45,162 nucleotides of DNA. Source: Acidimicrobiales bacterium (GTDB taxonomy: Bacteria; Actinomycetota; Acidimicrobiia; Acidimicrobiales; JAHEJN01). Shown here one piece after another: positions 31,080 to 40,276 of this stretch. The notes beneath the pieces were generated by a model. The model saw only the letters and a program-made list of their open reading frames with translations, made no database searches and had not been told where the DNA came from. The translations under genes and the position numbers were made by a program. The stretch lies in the NCBI GenBank assembly GCA_024638845.1, contig JAHEJN010000011.1, positions 7,237-52,398 of the forward strand, written 5' to 3'. Within the stretch, counting starts at the first letter, position 1, and every line of letters begins with the position of its first letter.

Positions 31080-32069
31080 TCAGACGGTGGCGGCGGCGGT
31101 GAGGTGATCGACCATGTCGGCGGTCACCAGGTCGCGAGCGGCGGTGACCGCGTTCAGCACCGCGGTCGGCGACGACGAGCCGTGACTGATCATGCAGACG
31201 CCCCTGACCCCCAACAACATGGCTCCCCCGACCGTGTCGGGATCCATCTGGGCGTAGAGCGGCAACAACGCCGGTGCCAAAAGGTCTGCGCCCTGGCGCG
31301 CCTGATCGGAGGATCCGAAGGCCTCGAGGAGGGCACCGACGATCATCTTGGCCGCACCCTCGGCCGTCTTCAGCGCGACGTTGCCGGTGAAGCCGTCGGT
31401 GACGATCACATCGGCGGCGTCGCCGAGCAGATCGCGGCCCTCGACATTGCCGACGAACTCGACATCGAGCACTTCTTGCCAACCGGGTTCGGCCAACAGC
31501 GCGTAGGCCTCCTTGACCAGTGGTGAGCCCTTGCCCGCTTCTTCACCGATCGACAACAAACCCACGCGGGGACGGGTCACGCCGTAACGGTCTCGGGCAT
31601 ATATCGCGCCCATGCGGGCGAACTGGGCGAGCATCTCGGCCTGCACCTCGGCGTTGGCACCCGAGTCGAGCAGTATGTTCGGTCGATCCGCGCCCAGCAC
31701 CGGCAGCGGCGTGGCGATCGCCGGACGGGAGAAGCCCTTGATACGGCCCATGCGCAGGAGCGCACTGGCCATGGTGGCGCCGGTGTTGCCGGCTGACACC
31801 ATCGCCGAAGCGTGTCCGTCGCGCACGGCCTCGGCGGCACGAACGAGGGATGAATCCTTCTTGGTGCGGACAGCTGACCCCGGCTCGTCGCCCATGGCGA
31901 TGACCTCGGAGGCGTCGATGTGATCGAAGTCGGGCGCGAGCTCGGCCAGGACCTCGGGCCGGCCGACCAACACCACCGGGATTCCGGCGGCAACGGCCAG
32001 ACGTGCGCCGTCGATGATCGCCCCGGGAGCGTTGTCACCCCCCATCGCGTCGACGGCAACCGGCAACAC
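31080..32069 (-). CDS. plsX: Phosphate acyltransferase PlsX
   Basis: This 329-residue enzyme converts acyl-ACP to acyl-phosphate for phospholipid synthesis. The start MLPVAVDAMGGDNAP, SAGNTGATMASALLRMGRIKG, RPNILLDSGAN and VTDGFTGNVALKTAEGAAK are all typical. The GTG start lies 6 bases after the rpmF stop. The rpmF-plsX-acpP order is the usual one. Confidence 0.96.
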   Translation of the reverse strand: MLPVAVDAMGGDNAPGAIIDGARLAVAAGIPVVLVGRPEVLAELAPDFDHIDASEVIAMGDEPGSAVRTKKDSSLVRAAEAVRDGHASAMVSAGNTGATMASALLRMGRIKGFSRPAIATPLPVLGADRPNILLDSGANAEVQAEMLAQFARMGAIYARDRYGVTRPRVGLLSIGEEAGKGSPLVKEAYALLAEPGWQEVLDVEFVGNVEGRDLLGDAADVIVTDGFTGNVALKTAEGAAKMIVGALLEAFGSSDQARQGADLLAPALLPLYAQMDPDTVGGAMLLGVRGVCMISHGSSSPTAVLNAVTAARDLVTADMVDHLTAAATV

Positions 32070-32075
32070 GTCGGG

Positions 32076-32255
32076 TCAGTCGACCTCGATGGCTTCGCGG
32101 CCGGCGTACCAGCCGCAGGTGCCACAGACCCGGTGCGGGCGCTTGGTGGACCCACAGCGAGGGCAGGCGCTGCGCGCCGCGGTGCCCAGCGTCCAAGCCG
32201 ACGCCCGGCGGCTGCGCGTCTTGGACTTGGAGGTCTTCTTCTTGGGAACTGCCAT
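32076..32255 (-). CDS. rpmF: 50S ribosomal protein L32
   Basis: This 59-residue protein begins MAVPKKKTSKSKTRSRRASAW and has four zinc-binding cysteines at 31, 34, 44 and 47 (CPRC...CGTC), so it is the zinc-containing (C+) form. The ATG at 32253-32255 has a GGAGA site. It lies between DUF177 and plsX as expected. A TAGCAT element at 32307-32312 may give it its own promoter with a leader of about 45 bases. Confidence 0.97.
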   Translation of the reverse strand: MAVPKKKTSKSKTRSRRASAWTLGTAARSACPRCGSTKRPHRVCGTCGWYAGREAIEVD

Positions 32256-32306
32256 GGTGATCTCCAGCGAGGAACGAGCGCTCAGGCAGGCCCGAGCAAC
32301 CAGGGA

Positions 32307-32312
32307 ATGCTA
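32307..32312 (-). promoter_or_regulatory. Possible -10 element (TAGCAT) for rpmF
   Basis: TAGCAT lies in the 120-base gap between the DUF177 gene and rpmF, about 52 bases before the ATG. Confidence 0.3.
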
Positions 32313-32375
32313 GCGGGAGCCATGCGAGACTCCGACCAGCTCGGCCACGCCATCGGCCAGACGCTCGACGGCCGG

Positions 32376-32903
32376 TCAGTCGAATTCGAGGTCGTCGAGC
32401 GCGGCCCACCGTGGATCGGTCGACTCCGCGACCTCCTCATCGGTGGGCTCGGCCCCGACCGTGACCACGTAGTCGCTGCTCGGGCCGGTGCAGTCGTCGC
32501 GGCACACGGCGGTCGTGGGCAAGGCCAACAGCACGGCTTCGCGCACCATCGGCTCGAGGTCGATCTCGTCGTCGACCACCGGCCACGTCTCACCCTCGAC
32601 CGGCGCGAGCTGGAAGACCTCCCGCAGCTCGACCTCGCCCGATCCGTCGACAGGTTCGAGACAGCGGCGGCACTCGGCCCGCCAATCGAAACGAACCCGA
32701 CCGGTGACCATCACGTCGGTCCCGGTGGCATCGACGTCGAAGGTGTGCTCGACCATCCCGGACGGAACCCGGGCCGCCGGGAGCTCCAGATCGACCACGT
32801 CCAGCGCACCCTCGACCGTGCGGCGCCCGTGATGATCGCGACGAAGCCGTGCGATGTCGACGGTCCATCCGTGCACGGGAGCCGCAGAGTCGTGCCCGGC
32901 CAC
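32376..32903 (-). CDS. DUF177 (YceD) family protein
   Basis: This 175-residue protein has the DUF177 signature VTGRVRFDWRAECRRCLEPVDG, which contains the CxxC pair, and a C-terminal Cys pair (VCRDDC). Homologues lie before rpmF across bacteria and have been linked to 23S rRNA maturation in some. The GTG start lies 2 bases after the stop of the SepIVA-like gene, so they are co-translated. Confidence 0.92.
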   Translation of the reverse strand: MAGHDSAAPVHGWTVDIARLRRDHHGRRTVEGALDVVDLELPAARVPSGMVEHTFDVDATGTDVMVTGRVRFDWRAECRRCLEPVDGSGEVELREVFQLAPVEGETWPVVDDEIDLEPMVREAVLLALPTTAVCRDDCTGPSSDYVVTVGAEPTDEEVAESTDPRWAALDDLEFD

Positions 32904-32905
32904 GA

Positions 32906-33553
32906 TCAGGTGATGTCCTGATCGAAGAAGCCGTCTCCGGCCTCGCCGTCAGGATCGGGCATGTCCTCGCTGCCGCGGGCGGACTCGGAGTGGGCGGCCT
33001 CGAGCGGATTGCCCTGGAGACGCGAGCGCCCCTGGGCCACGATCTGCTGCGTCCGTTCGAGGATGATCTCGAAGCTGCCGAGCTTCTGGTCGCAGTAGTC
33101 CTCCACCTCGAGGCGCATGCGACGGGACTCGTCGTCGGCGTTCTCGACGATCTGGCGGGCGCGGGTGTCGGCCGCCTTCACCACTTCGGTTCGCTGCACC
33201 ATGCGTTCGGCACGGGCGCGGGCCATGTCGAGTATCTCGTCACCTTCGCGGCGGACTCGCGCGAGGAACTCCTCTCGCTCCTTCAACAGCCAGCGTGCGG
33301 CGCGGAGCTCGTCCGGAAGGGCGCCGAGCGCCTCGTTGAGCAGTTCGAGCACCTCCTCCTTGTTGATCATCGACGACGCCGACAACGGCATCGGGCGGGC
33401 AGCCTCGATGAGGTCGGCGACGCGCCGCAGCAACGCCTCGACCTGAGGGGCCTCGTAGGCCGGACCACCGGCACCCGCCGGTCGCTGGGGTCGCGGTTGC
33501 GCTCGAGGTCGGCGCTCGGGCACCCGCTCGGGGAGATCGCCGGGGTAGCTCAC
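32906..33553 (-). CDS. DivIVA-like coiled-coil protein (SepIVA-like)
   Basis: This 215-residue protein has a Pro/Arg-rich start (about 1-35) and a long Glu/Arg-rich coiled coil (about 70-180, EELRA- and REGDEILDMARARAERM-like repeats). Mycobacterial SepIVA, a septation and envelope factor, lies upstream of the DUF177-rnc genes, the same relative place as here. The name is given by position and composition, not close sequence matching. The GTG start overlaps the coaD stop (GTGA). Confidence 0.75.
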   Translation of the reverse strand: MSYPGDLPERVPERRPRAQPRPQRPAGAGGPAYEAPQVEALLRRVADLIEAARPMPLSASSMINKEEVLELLNEALGALPDELRAARWLLKEREEFLARVRREGDEILDMARARAERMVQRTEVVKAADTRARQIVENADDESRRMRLEVEDYCDQKLGSFEIILERTQQIVAQGRSRLQGNPLEAAHSESARGSEDMPDPDGEAGDGFFDQDIT

Positions 33554-34026
33554 GACGGGAACCTTTCAGCGAGCCGGGCCGCGACGGGCGCGGGAACCAT
33601 GGTGGAGACGTCGCCGCCGTACTGGGCGATCTCACGAATCAGCTTCGAGGCGATGAACGAGCTCGACGAGGCCGAGGGAACGAACAGCGTCTCCACCCCC
33701 GAGACCGCCTTGTTCATGTGCGCCATGTGCAGCTCACTCTCGAAATCCGATACGGCTCGCAGCCCCTTGATGATGAAGTCACACTGCTCGTCCATGGCGA
33801 CATGGACGACGAGCGTCGAGAACCGGGTGGTTCGAACGTTCGAGAGATGCGCGAAGGACTCCTTCAACATCGCCTCGCGCTCGTCGAGATCGAACAGCGG
33901 CGCCTTCGAGGGGTTGCGACCGGCGGCCACGATCACCTCGTCGAAAAGACCCGCGGCCGTCTCGACCAGTTCGAGATGACCGTTGTGAACCGGGTCGAAG
34001 GACCCTGGGTAGAGCACCCGTGTCAC
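33550..34026 (-). CDS. coaD: Phosphopantetheine adenylyltransferase CoaD
   Basis: This 158-residue enzyme makes dephospho-CoA from ATP and phosphopantetheine. It has the nucleotidyltransferase motif LYPGSFDPVHNGHLEL and the typical IIKGLRAVSDFESELHMAHMN and SSSFIASKLIREIAQYGGD. The GTG start at 34024-34026 overlaps the rsmD stop (GTGA). A longer in-frame start inside rsmD is rejected. Confidence 0.97.
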   Translation of the reverse strand: MTRVLYPGSFDPVHNGHLELVETAAGLFDEVIVAAGRNPSKAPLFDLDEREAMLKESFAHLSNVRTTRFSTLVVHVAMDEQCDFIIKGLRAVSDFESELHMAHMNKAVSGVETLFVPSASSSSFIASKLIREIAQYGGDVSTMVPAPVAARLAERFPS

Positions 34027-34586
34027 GCAGTTTGCTCCGGATCGGTGAATGAGGGGGCCGACGGCGGGTCGCCGACGACCCTTGCCAGCTCCACCACGGT
34101 ACCCGCGTAGCGCGCCTGCTTGAACGACGCCCACCTCGCACCCAGTTCAATGATGCGATCGGACTCCACCACGACGACATCGGCGTCCACCGAAGCGAGC
34201 AGCCTCACCCACCCGTCGAAGGCGTAAGGAGGGTCGAGGATGGCGAGGTCGAAGCTCGGCGCCGTGTCGATGTACCGCAGCGCATCGACGGGCAGCACCG
34301 TGCATCGATCGTCGTAGCCGAGGAGATCGATGTTGTCGCGCAGGACTCGCAGGGCCGCAGGCGACGACTCGACGAAGGTCACGAAGGCCGCACCGCGAGA
34401 GAGGGCCTCGAGGCCCATGGCGCCGCTGCCGGCGAACAGATCGAGCACCGTGACGTCCTCGACGGCACCGGCGCTGTACAGCGCGTTGAAGACGGCCTCG
34501 CGAACCCGATCGGGCGTGGGCCGCGTGTCGGCGCCCTCGGGAGTGTTCAGGCGACGGCCACGGGCCGAACCAGCGACGATACGCAT
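34023..34586 (-). CDS. rsmD: 16S rRNA (guanine966-N2)-methyltransferase RsmD
   Basis: This 187-residue SAM-dependent enzyme has MRIVAGSARGRRLNTP at its start, the SAM site VLDLFAGSGAMGLEALSRGA and the catalytic DPPY in DLAILDPPYAFDG. The ATG is preceded by TACCGT at 7 bases, so it is the likely leaderless first gene of the rsmD-coaD-sepIVA-DUF177 run. Confidence 0.95.
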   Translation of the reverse strand: MRIVAGSARGRRLNTPEGADTRPTPDRVREAVFNALYSAGAVEDVTVLDLFAGSGAMGLEALSRGAAFVTFVESSPAALRVLRDNIDLLGYDDRCTVLPVDALRYIDTAPSFDLAILDPPYAFDGWVRLLASVDADVVVVESDRIIELGARWASFKQARYAGTVVELARVVGDPPSAPSFTDPEQTA

Positions 34587-34593
34587 GGTCGAG

Positions 34594-34599
34594 ACGGTA
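34594..34599 (-). promoter_or_regulatory. -10 element (TACCGT) for the rsmD operon
   Basis: TACCGT lies 7 bases before the rsmD ATG. It is identical in sequence and spacing to the element before the response regulator gene. Confidence 0.5.
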
Positions 34600-34644
34600 G
34601 AGCCATGTGCTCAACACCCCCACCCGTCGTGCCGATGGAGCACG

Positions 34645-36816
34645 ATGGCTCTCCTCGTCGACGACGACCCGACGCGTCTGCCCGACCTCGTCGACGGCGA
34701 AGCACCCCACCGCTCCGGAGCCGGCGTTCGGATGCTGTTCACCACCGCCAGCTTCCTGGGATCGTTCCTGCTGTTCCTGGTGCAGCCCATGGTCGCCCGA
34801 TTCCTGCTCCCGGTGGTCGGCGGGAGCTCGAGCCTGTGGAACACCGCGATGGTGTTCTTCCAGGTGCTCCTGTTGGTCGGCTACACCTACGCCCACTACT
34901 CGACCACGCGGTTCGGTCGTCGCCAACCCGTGACGCAGGTTGCGGTCGTGGCCCTTCCCCTCGTGACCCTGCCCATCGCGCTGCCCGATGGTTGGGTCCT
35001 GGGAACGCAGACACCCTCGATCTGGGTGTTGCTCACCCTCGCCGTGATGGTCGGACTGCCCTTCTTCGCCCTCTCGACCAGCAGCCCGACGCTACAGCGT
35101 TGGTTCTCGCTCACCGATCACCCGGCGGCGGACGACCCCTATTTCCTCTATGCGGCCGGCAACGTCGGCAGCGTGTTGGCGCTCCTCGGCTACCCCCTCG
35201 TGCTGGAGCGCACGCTCAGTCTCGATCAGCAGACGCGGTTCTGGGCCGGCATCTATGTGGCCTTCGTGGCCGCCACCGTGGCGTGCGCCGTGGTCACCCG
35301 CCGTACCAACCGAGCCATCGAGCGCACGCGGGAGCCGGCCGAGCCGATCGCCTGGGCCCGCCGCGGCCGATGGGTGCTGTGGGCGTTCGTCCCGTCGGCG
35401 CTCATGATCGGGGTCACCGGGCACCTCGCCGCCGACGTCGCCTCGTTCCCGCTCCTCTGGGTACTGCCCCTCCTGCTCTACCTCACCACCTTCGTGATCG
35501 CCTTCGGCAAGACCAGCGAGCGTCGCTCGCCGATCCTCGACCTGGCCGTGATGCTCGGATCGATCACGGTCGCGGTGACCATCGTGCGACGACCGGCCGG
35601 CCTCGCGGTGATCGTGGTCGTCCACCTCCTCTGGTTCTTCGCGGCCGCACTGGTCGCCCACAAGCGACTGGCGGCCGATCGCCCGACGCCGGCGCGCCTC
35701 ACGGAGTTCTTCTCGCTCATCTCGGTCGGCGGCGCCCTCGGCGGCGTGTTCGCCTCGCTCGTCGCGCCGGTGGTGTTCGACACGGTGCTCGAGTACCCGA
35801 TCGCCATCGTGCTGGCGCTCCTCGTCGTCCCGCAGCCGGTCGAGGCGATGCGTCGCACCCATCCGCTCGCACTGGCGACCCTCGCGCTGGCCGTGCTGGG
35901 TGCCTTCGTCGTGTACCGGCAGCTGGCGCTCGCCCCGGCCCTCGTGGCGATCGCCGCATTGATCGCCGCTCGACCCCTCCGCCGCCCCGAGCTGGTGGCC
36001 GCGGTGCTCGGCCTCGCTCTGGTCGCGCATGTCGCCGTGCCGCCGAGCAACATCGTCTTCCAGGACCGGTCGTTCTTCGGGGTGAGCCGCGTGTCGACCA
36101 CCGCCCAACGCACGACACTGGTGTCGGGTACGACGGTGCACGGCTACCAGATGGCGGGCGCCGAAGGACCGACCACACCCACGTCCTACTACGCCCACAG
36201 CGGACCGGTCGGCCAGATCATGGACGCCATCGACGACCGCGACACGGTCGGCGTCATCGGCCTCGGAACCGGCACCGTTGCCACCTATGGCCGCCGCGGC
36301 GACCAGTACGTCTACTTCGAGATAGACCCCGTAGTGATCGACGTCGCCACGACGCCCGAGCTCTTCGGCTTCCTGTCGGAGAGCCGGGCCGCCATCGACA
36401 TCCGCGAAGGCGACGGCCGCCAGGGTGTGGCCGAGGCGGACGAGTCGTTCGACATCCTGTTCGTCGACGCCTTCAGCTCCGACGCCATCCCCGTCCACCT
36501 CATCACCCGCGAGGCCATCGACGACTACCGGACGCACCTCTCGGCCAACGGCGTCATCGCCATCCACATCTCGAACCGGTTCTTCGACCTCGGCCCGGTA
36601 CTGGGTCGGATGGCCGACGAGCTGGGCCTGGACGCCCGAGCGCAGCTCCACACACCGGAGGCCGGCGACACCGTCGCCGAGAAGTCGCGCTGGGTGGTGA
36701 TGGGTCCTGCGTCTTCCGTCGCGAGCGTGACCGACGACCGGTGGTCGCCCCTGCCGACCGACGGTCCCTTGTGGACCGACGACTACTCGAATCTTCTCGC
36801 CGTCCTCGACATCTGA
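34645..36816 (+). CDS. Membrane-fused spermidine synthase-like protein
   Basis: This 723-residue protein has about 12-14 transmembrane helices in residues 30-460 (for example LFTTASFLGSFLLFLVQPMVARFLLPVVGG) and a C-terminal spermidine-synthase-like methyltransferase fold (VGVIGLGTGTVATYGRRGDQYVYFEIDP, FDILFVDAFSSDAIPVHLITREA). Related fusion proteins are common in bacteria; polyamine synthesis has not been shown for most. The ATG at 34645 has GGAG 4 bases upstream. It is divergent from rsmD, sharing a 58-base gap. Confidence 0.88.
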   Translation: MALLVDDDPTRLPDLVDGEAPHRSGAGVRMLFTTASFLGSFLLFLVQPMVARFLLPVVGGSSSLWNTAMVFFQVLLLVGYTYAHYSTTRFGRRQPVTQVAVVALPLVTLPIALPDGWVLGTQTPSIWVLLTLAVMVGLPFFALSTSSPTLQRWFSLTDHPAADDPYFLYAAGNVGSVLALLGYPLVLERTLSLDQQTRFWAGIYVAFVAATVACAVVTRRTNRAIERTREPAEPIAWARRGRWVLWAFVPSALMIGVTGHLAADVASFPLLWVLPLLLYLTTFVIAFGKTSERRSPILDLAVMLGSITVAVTIVRRPAGLAVIVVVHLLWFFAAALVAHKRLAADRPTPARLTEFFSLISVGGALGGVFASLVAPVVFDTVLEYPIAIVLALLVVPQPVEAMRRTHPLALATLALAVLGAFVVYRQLALAPALVAIAALIAARPLRRPELVAAVLGLALVAHVAVPPSNIVFQDRSFFGVSRVSTTAQRTTLVSGTTVHGYQMAGAEGPTTPTSYYAHSGPVGQIMDAIDDRDTVGVIGLGTGTVATYGRRGDQYVYFEIDPVVIDVATTPELFGFLSESRAAIDIREGDGRQGVAEADESFDILFVDAFSSDAIPVHLITREAIDDYRTHLSANGVIAIHISNRFFDLGPVLGRMADELGLDARAQLHTPEAGDTVAEKSRWVVMGPASSVASVTDDRWSPLPTDGPLWTDDYSNLLAVLDI

Positions 36817-36857
36817 ACGCGATCTGTGAGCACGGACCCGCTGTGGCCCGCGTTGGG

Positions 36858-36863
36858 TAGCGT
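36858..36863 (+). promoter_or_regulatory. -10 element (TAGCGT) for the zinc-ribbon gene
   Basis: TAGCGT lies 6 bases before the GTG at 36870, the same element as before smc. Confidence 0.45.
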
Positions 36864-36869
36864 CGGAAC

Positions 36870-37052
36870 GTGACCATCCCCACCGAGATCGACTGCGTCG
36901 ACTGCGGCGGGTTGTGTCATCTGATCAGCTACCCACCCGACGAGGACGGCTTCCAGCCGGGCGACATCGTTGCCTACCGCTGCGAGGACTGCCTCGACCG
37001 ATGGGACATCGAGCTCGGCGACGACGACACCGCTGCCGGCGACGATCGGTAG
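36870..37052 (+). CDS. Small zinc-ribbon protein (60 aa)
   Basis: This 60-residue acidic protein has CVDCGGLC near residue 9 and YRCEDCLDRW near 37, giving a four-Cys zinc ribbon. The acidic C-terminus (ELGDDDTAAGDDR) is typical of small actinobacterial proteins. A TAGCGT element 6 bases upstream supports the GTG start. It converges on the nfuA-like gene with 9 bases between stops. Function is unknown. Confidence 0.75.
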   Translation: MTIPTEIDCVDCGGLCHLISYPPDEDGFQPGDIVAYRCEDCLDRWDIELGDDDTAAGDDR

Positions 37053-37061
37053 CGCCGAGCG

Positions 37062-37706
37062 CTACTCGAAGTACGGGTTCTCGCCCTCGCTGTGGTCGGT
37101 GACGTCGATCACGTCGGTGATCTCGGGGATGGCCTGGGCGATCATGACGCTGATGCCCTCGCGCAGGGTGGCCGCACTCATGGCGCAACCCTGGCAGCCG
37201 CCACCCATCAGGATGTGGGCCTCGGTGCCCTCGACCTTCACCAGTTCGGCCGACCCACCGTGGGCGGAGAGCGCAGGGTTGATGCGCTTGTCGAGGAGCA
37301 TGACGAGCTTCTCCTCGAGGGTACCGGTGAGCTCGATGTCGGTGCCGTCGAGCGGGTTGGGTCGGTTCGGGTTGCGAATGACGAGACCGCCCTGGGCCGG
37401 GTTCGACGGCAGATCGAGGGTGGCACCGGTGAGCTGGTCGACGCTGTTGGCCGGGACGATCACGCTCAGGTCGCCGACGGCGTAGATGACGTCGTCGTCG
37501 TCGGCCTCGGCCACGGGGTCGATGGAGAGGGCATAGCTGTACTCGACGCCGGAGATTCCCGTGACCTCGACCCGCAGGGCCAGGCCTTCGGCATCGGCTT
37601 CGGCGCTCCGTACGTCGAGCACTTTCACCAGTGCCTCGGGGGTGACGTCCATGATCACCGCCGTGGCGGTGCTGGGTTCGGTGGCCGCGGCGGTTTCGGG
37701 GGTCAT
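37062..37706 (-). CDS. NfuA-like iron-sulfur cluster carrier
   Basis: This 214-residue protein has an N-terminal A-type (IscA-like) domain without its cysteines (about 20-130) and a C-terminal NifU domain with the cluster-binding CxxC in LMGGGCQGCAMSAATLREG. This is the layout of E. coli NfuA, which carries 4Fe-4S clusters to target proteins. The start overlaps the ABC-F gene stop by 4 bases (ATGA). Confidence 0.88.
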   Translation of the reverse strand: MTPETAAATEPSTATAVIMDVTPEALVKVLDVRSAEADAEGLALRVEVTGISGVEYSYALSIDPVAEADDDDVIYAVGDLSVIVPANSVDQLTGATLDLPSNPAQGGLVIRNPNRPNPLDGTDIELTGTLEEKLVMLLDKRINPALSAHGGSAELVKVEGTEAHILMGGGCQGCAMSAATLREGISVMIAQAIPEITDVIDVTDHSEGENPYFE

Positions 37707-39469
37707 GGGTTCAACCTATCCTCGAGTTCCTGGCTCAGCTCCAGCCAGCGTTCTTCTGCGGCGTCAACATCGGCGCCTGCGGCTCGTATTCCCTCGCCCA
37801 GGCGGGCCAGTTCGAGGTGATCGACGGTGCTGGCGACCTCGGCAGCGAGCGCGTCGAGCACCGTCTGGGCCCGGGCCATCTCCGACTCGGCCTGGCCGAG
37901 GTCGCGTCTGATCGTCGACACCGAACGGCCGACCGCCGTCCGGTCGGCGCGCTTGGCCCCTCCCTTCTTCGTGGCGGCGGGTCGACTCGCGGCACCGGGC
38001 CCTCCCCGAGCGAGGGTCTCCCGCTCCCAGGTCTCGTAGCCCCCCGGGACCCGACGCACTCGGTGGTTCTCGACGATCACCACGTCGTCGACGGTTCGTT
38101 CGAGGAAGGCCCGATCATGGCTCACCACCACCAGGGCACCCGGCCAGCTGTCGAGGAAATCCTCGAGGATGCGCAGGGTGTCGAGATCGAGATCGTTGGT
38201 GGGTTCGTCGAGCAGCAGCACGTTGGGCTGGGCCACCAGCGTCAGCACCAGCTGCAACCGGCGCCGTTCACCACCCGACAACAGCCGAACCGGTGATCGC
38301 TGGATGTCGCTGTCGAACCAGAACCGCTCGAGCAGCGCCTTGTCCTGCCACGTCGGTTCGCGTCGGCCGGTGAGGGCGTGGATCACCCGTTGGTCGCCGT
38401 CGAGCTCGGGACCGTGTTGGAGGAACTCCCCCAGCCGCACCGTCGGTCCGACGACCCGCTCGCCGCTCGACGGCTGCAGCCGACCGCTCAACACCGACAA
38501 GAGCGTGGTCTTGCCGGTGCCGTTGAGCCCGACCACGCCGAGCCGCTCCCGACGATCGAGCAGGAGATCCACCTTCGAGAACACCTGCTCGTCGGTTCGG
38601 AAACCGAACGAGACATCGTGCAGTTCGAGCACGAGGTCACCCAGACGCGGGGTGCCCATGTGCAGATTCAGGTCGTCACTGCGAGCTGCGGCCTCGGGCT
38701 TGTGCTCGACCAGAGCCTCGGCGGCGCGGATGCGGGCCTTGGCCTTGCTCGTTCGGGCCGGCGCCCCCCGCCGCAGCCAGGCCAGCTCGCGTCGGGCGAG
38801 GTTCCGTATCGTCGACTCGGTGGCCGCGGTCATCTCTTCGCGGGCGGCCCGACCGTCGAGGTACCCCTGATACCCGCCACTGTGGAGGTGGGACCGACCC
38901 CGATCGAGCTCGAGGACGCGGGTGGTGACGCGGTCGAGCACATGACGGTCGTGGGTCACCAGGACCAGGGCGCCCCGGTGCCGGGCAAGACGCGCTTCGA
39001 GCCACGCGATGGCCGTGATGTCGAGATGGTTGGTCGGTTCGTCGAGGATCAACAGATCCGACGGCGCGAGGAGCGCCCGGGCCAGCGCCACGCGCTTGGC
39101 CTCACCGCCCGAGAGACGATCGGTCGCCACGTCGAGGAAAGGCGTCATGCCGAGACGATCGAGTACCGCCTCGGCTTCCCACGCCGCCTCGTCACTGCCC
39201 TCGGCCACCGCCTCGCGCACGGTGCCGGACGGGAGCACGGCCAGCTGGTCGAGCATCACCACCTGGACATCGCGGCCGCGGCGCACCTCGCCCGACTCGG
39301 GTTCGGTGATGCCGGCCATCACCCGCAACAAGGTCGACTTGCCGGTGCCGTTGATGCCGACGAGACCCACGCGGTCGCCTTCGTTGACGGTGATCGAGAC
39401 GTCGCGGAACAGATCGCGTTCGGGCCGGGTGATGGTCACCCGATCGACATCGATCAGCACACGCGCCAT
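37703..39469 (-). CDS. ABC-F family ATPase (Uup/EttA-like)
   Basis: This 588-residue soluble protein has two ABC domains and no membrane segment. The first has Walker A GINGTGKST, LSGGEAKRVALARAL and LILDEPTNHLD; the second has GLNGTGKTT, LSGGERRRLQLVL and LLLDEPTNDLD. A linker between them and a C-terminal coiled coil (about 510-585, LGQAESEMARAQTVLDALAAEV) match Uup-like proteins, which act on ribosomes. The gene is coupled to the nfuA-like gene downstream. Confidence 0.93.
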   Translation of the reverse strand: MARVLIDVDRVTITRPERDLFRDVSITVNEGDRVGLVGINGTGKSTLLRVMAGITEPESGEVRRGRDVQVVMLDQLAVLPSGTVREAVAEGSDEAAWEAEAVLDRLGMTPFLDVATDRLSGGEAKRVALARALLAPSDLLILDEPTNHLDITAIAWLEARLARHRGALVLVTHDRHVLDRVTTRVLELDRGRSHLHSGGYQGYLDGRAAREEMTAATESTIRNLARRELAWLRRGAPARTSKAKARIRAAEALVEHKPEAAARSDDLNLHMGTPRLGDLVLELHDVSFGFRTDEQVFSKVDLLLDRRERLGVVGLNGTGKTTLLSVLSGRLQPSSGERVVGPTVRLGEFLQHGPELDGDQRVIHALTGRREPTWQDKALLERFWFDSDIQRSPVRLLSGGERRRLQLVLTLVAQPNVLLLDEPTNDLDLDTLRILEDFLDSWPGALVVVSHDRAFLERTVDDVVIVENHRVRRVPGGYETWERETLARGGPGAASRPAATKKGGAKRADRTAVGRSVSTIRRDLGQAESEMARAQTVLDALAAEVASTVDHLELARLGEGIRAAGADVDAAEERWLELSQELEDRLNP

Positions 39470-39499
39470 GGCGACAGTGTGGCCGGGCGAGGTTGCGAA

Positions 39500-40276
39500 T
39501 CAGTGGGAACGAGTGCGTGAACGCAGAGCGGACGCGGCCAGGCCCATGGCAACGACACCGACGGCGGCAACGGCGAGCACCCCCTCGAGCAGCGCCCTCC
39601 CGTCCCAGCCGAGGAACAACGACCGCAGGGCCGCCAGCAGGTACGTGGCCGGATTCCAGGCGGCGACGGCCGACAACCAACCGGCCATGGCGTCGCGGGG
39701 CACGAACGTGGTGGTCAACAACAGGAACGGGAACGCCATGACCCAGCTTCCGGCCACCGCCCCCGGGTTGCCGGTGCGGAGGGCGATCGTGTACGGGATT
39801 CCGGCGAAGGCGAGACCCCACGCAGCACAGAGGAGCACGAACACGGCCATCCCGGCGATGCCGGTGTCGAAGTCGACGCCGATGAAGACACCGAGGATCA
39901 CCATCAGACCGGCGAGGGTGCCGACGAGCACCGCGTCGGCCACCATCAACCCGACCAGGATGGCCGATCGCCGGACCGGCGACATCACCAGCCGGTCGAA
40001 GTAGCCGCCCTGGATGTCGGTGACCAGCGAGTACGCCCGACTGAGCCCGGTGATGGCGAAGAGCACACCGACGGGCAGCTGGAACGCCTTGTAGCTCATG
40101 CCGATGTCGGTGAACGAGGCCACGTCCTGAAGTGCTCCGACCGTGATCACGTAGGTGAAGAGCCCGGCGATGAACGGTGGGACGTACTCGGCCTTGTCGA
40201 GGGGCAGGAGGCGAAGGGCTCGCGCCGCCACCACGCGGATGTCGTGCCCGGCGCGGTTCGAGCCGGACGCGTTCAC
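39500..40276 (-). CDS. ABC-2 type transporter permease (DrrB-like)
   Basis: This 258-residue protein has six hydrophobic segments (for example FIAGLFTYVITVGAL, AILVGLMVADAVLVGTLAGLMVILGVFIG and PAVAGSWVMAFPFLLLT-like regions), typical of ABC-2 permeases that export drugs or lipids. The GTG start overlaps the ATPase gene stop by 4 bases, forming a coupled pair. The substrate is unknown. Confidence 0.9.
   Translation of the reverse strand: MNASGSNRAGHDIRVVAARALRLLPLDKAEYVPPFIAGLFTYVITVGALQDVASFTDIGMSYKAFQLPVGVLFAITGLSRAYSLVTDIQGGYFDRLVMSPVRRSAILVGLMVADAVLVGTLAGLMVILGVFIGVDFDTGIAGMAVFVLLCAAWGLAFAGIPYTIALRTGNPGAVAGSWVMAFPFLLLTTTFVPRDAMAGWLSAVAAWNPATYLLAALRSLFLGWDGRALLEGVLAVAAVGVVAMGLAASALRSRTRSH

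Noticed and set aside
35092-36651. 519-codon minus-strand frame antisense to the spermidine synthase-like gene
   Set aside because: Charged low-complexity composition typical of an antisense frame at high GC.
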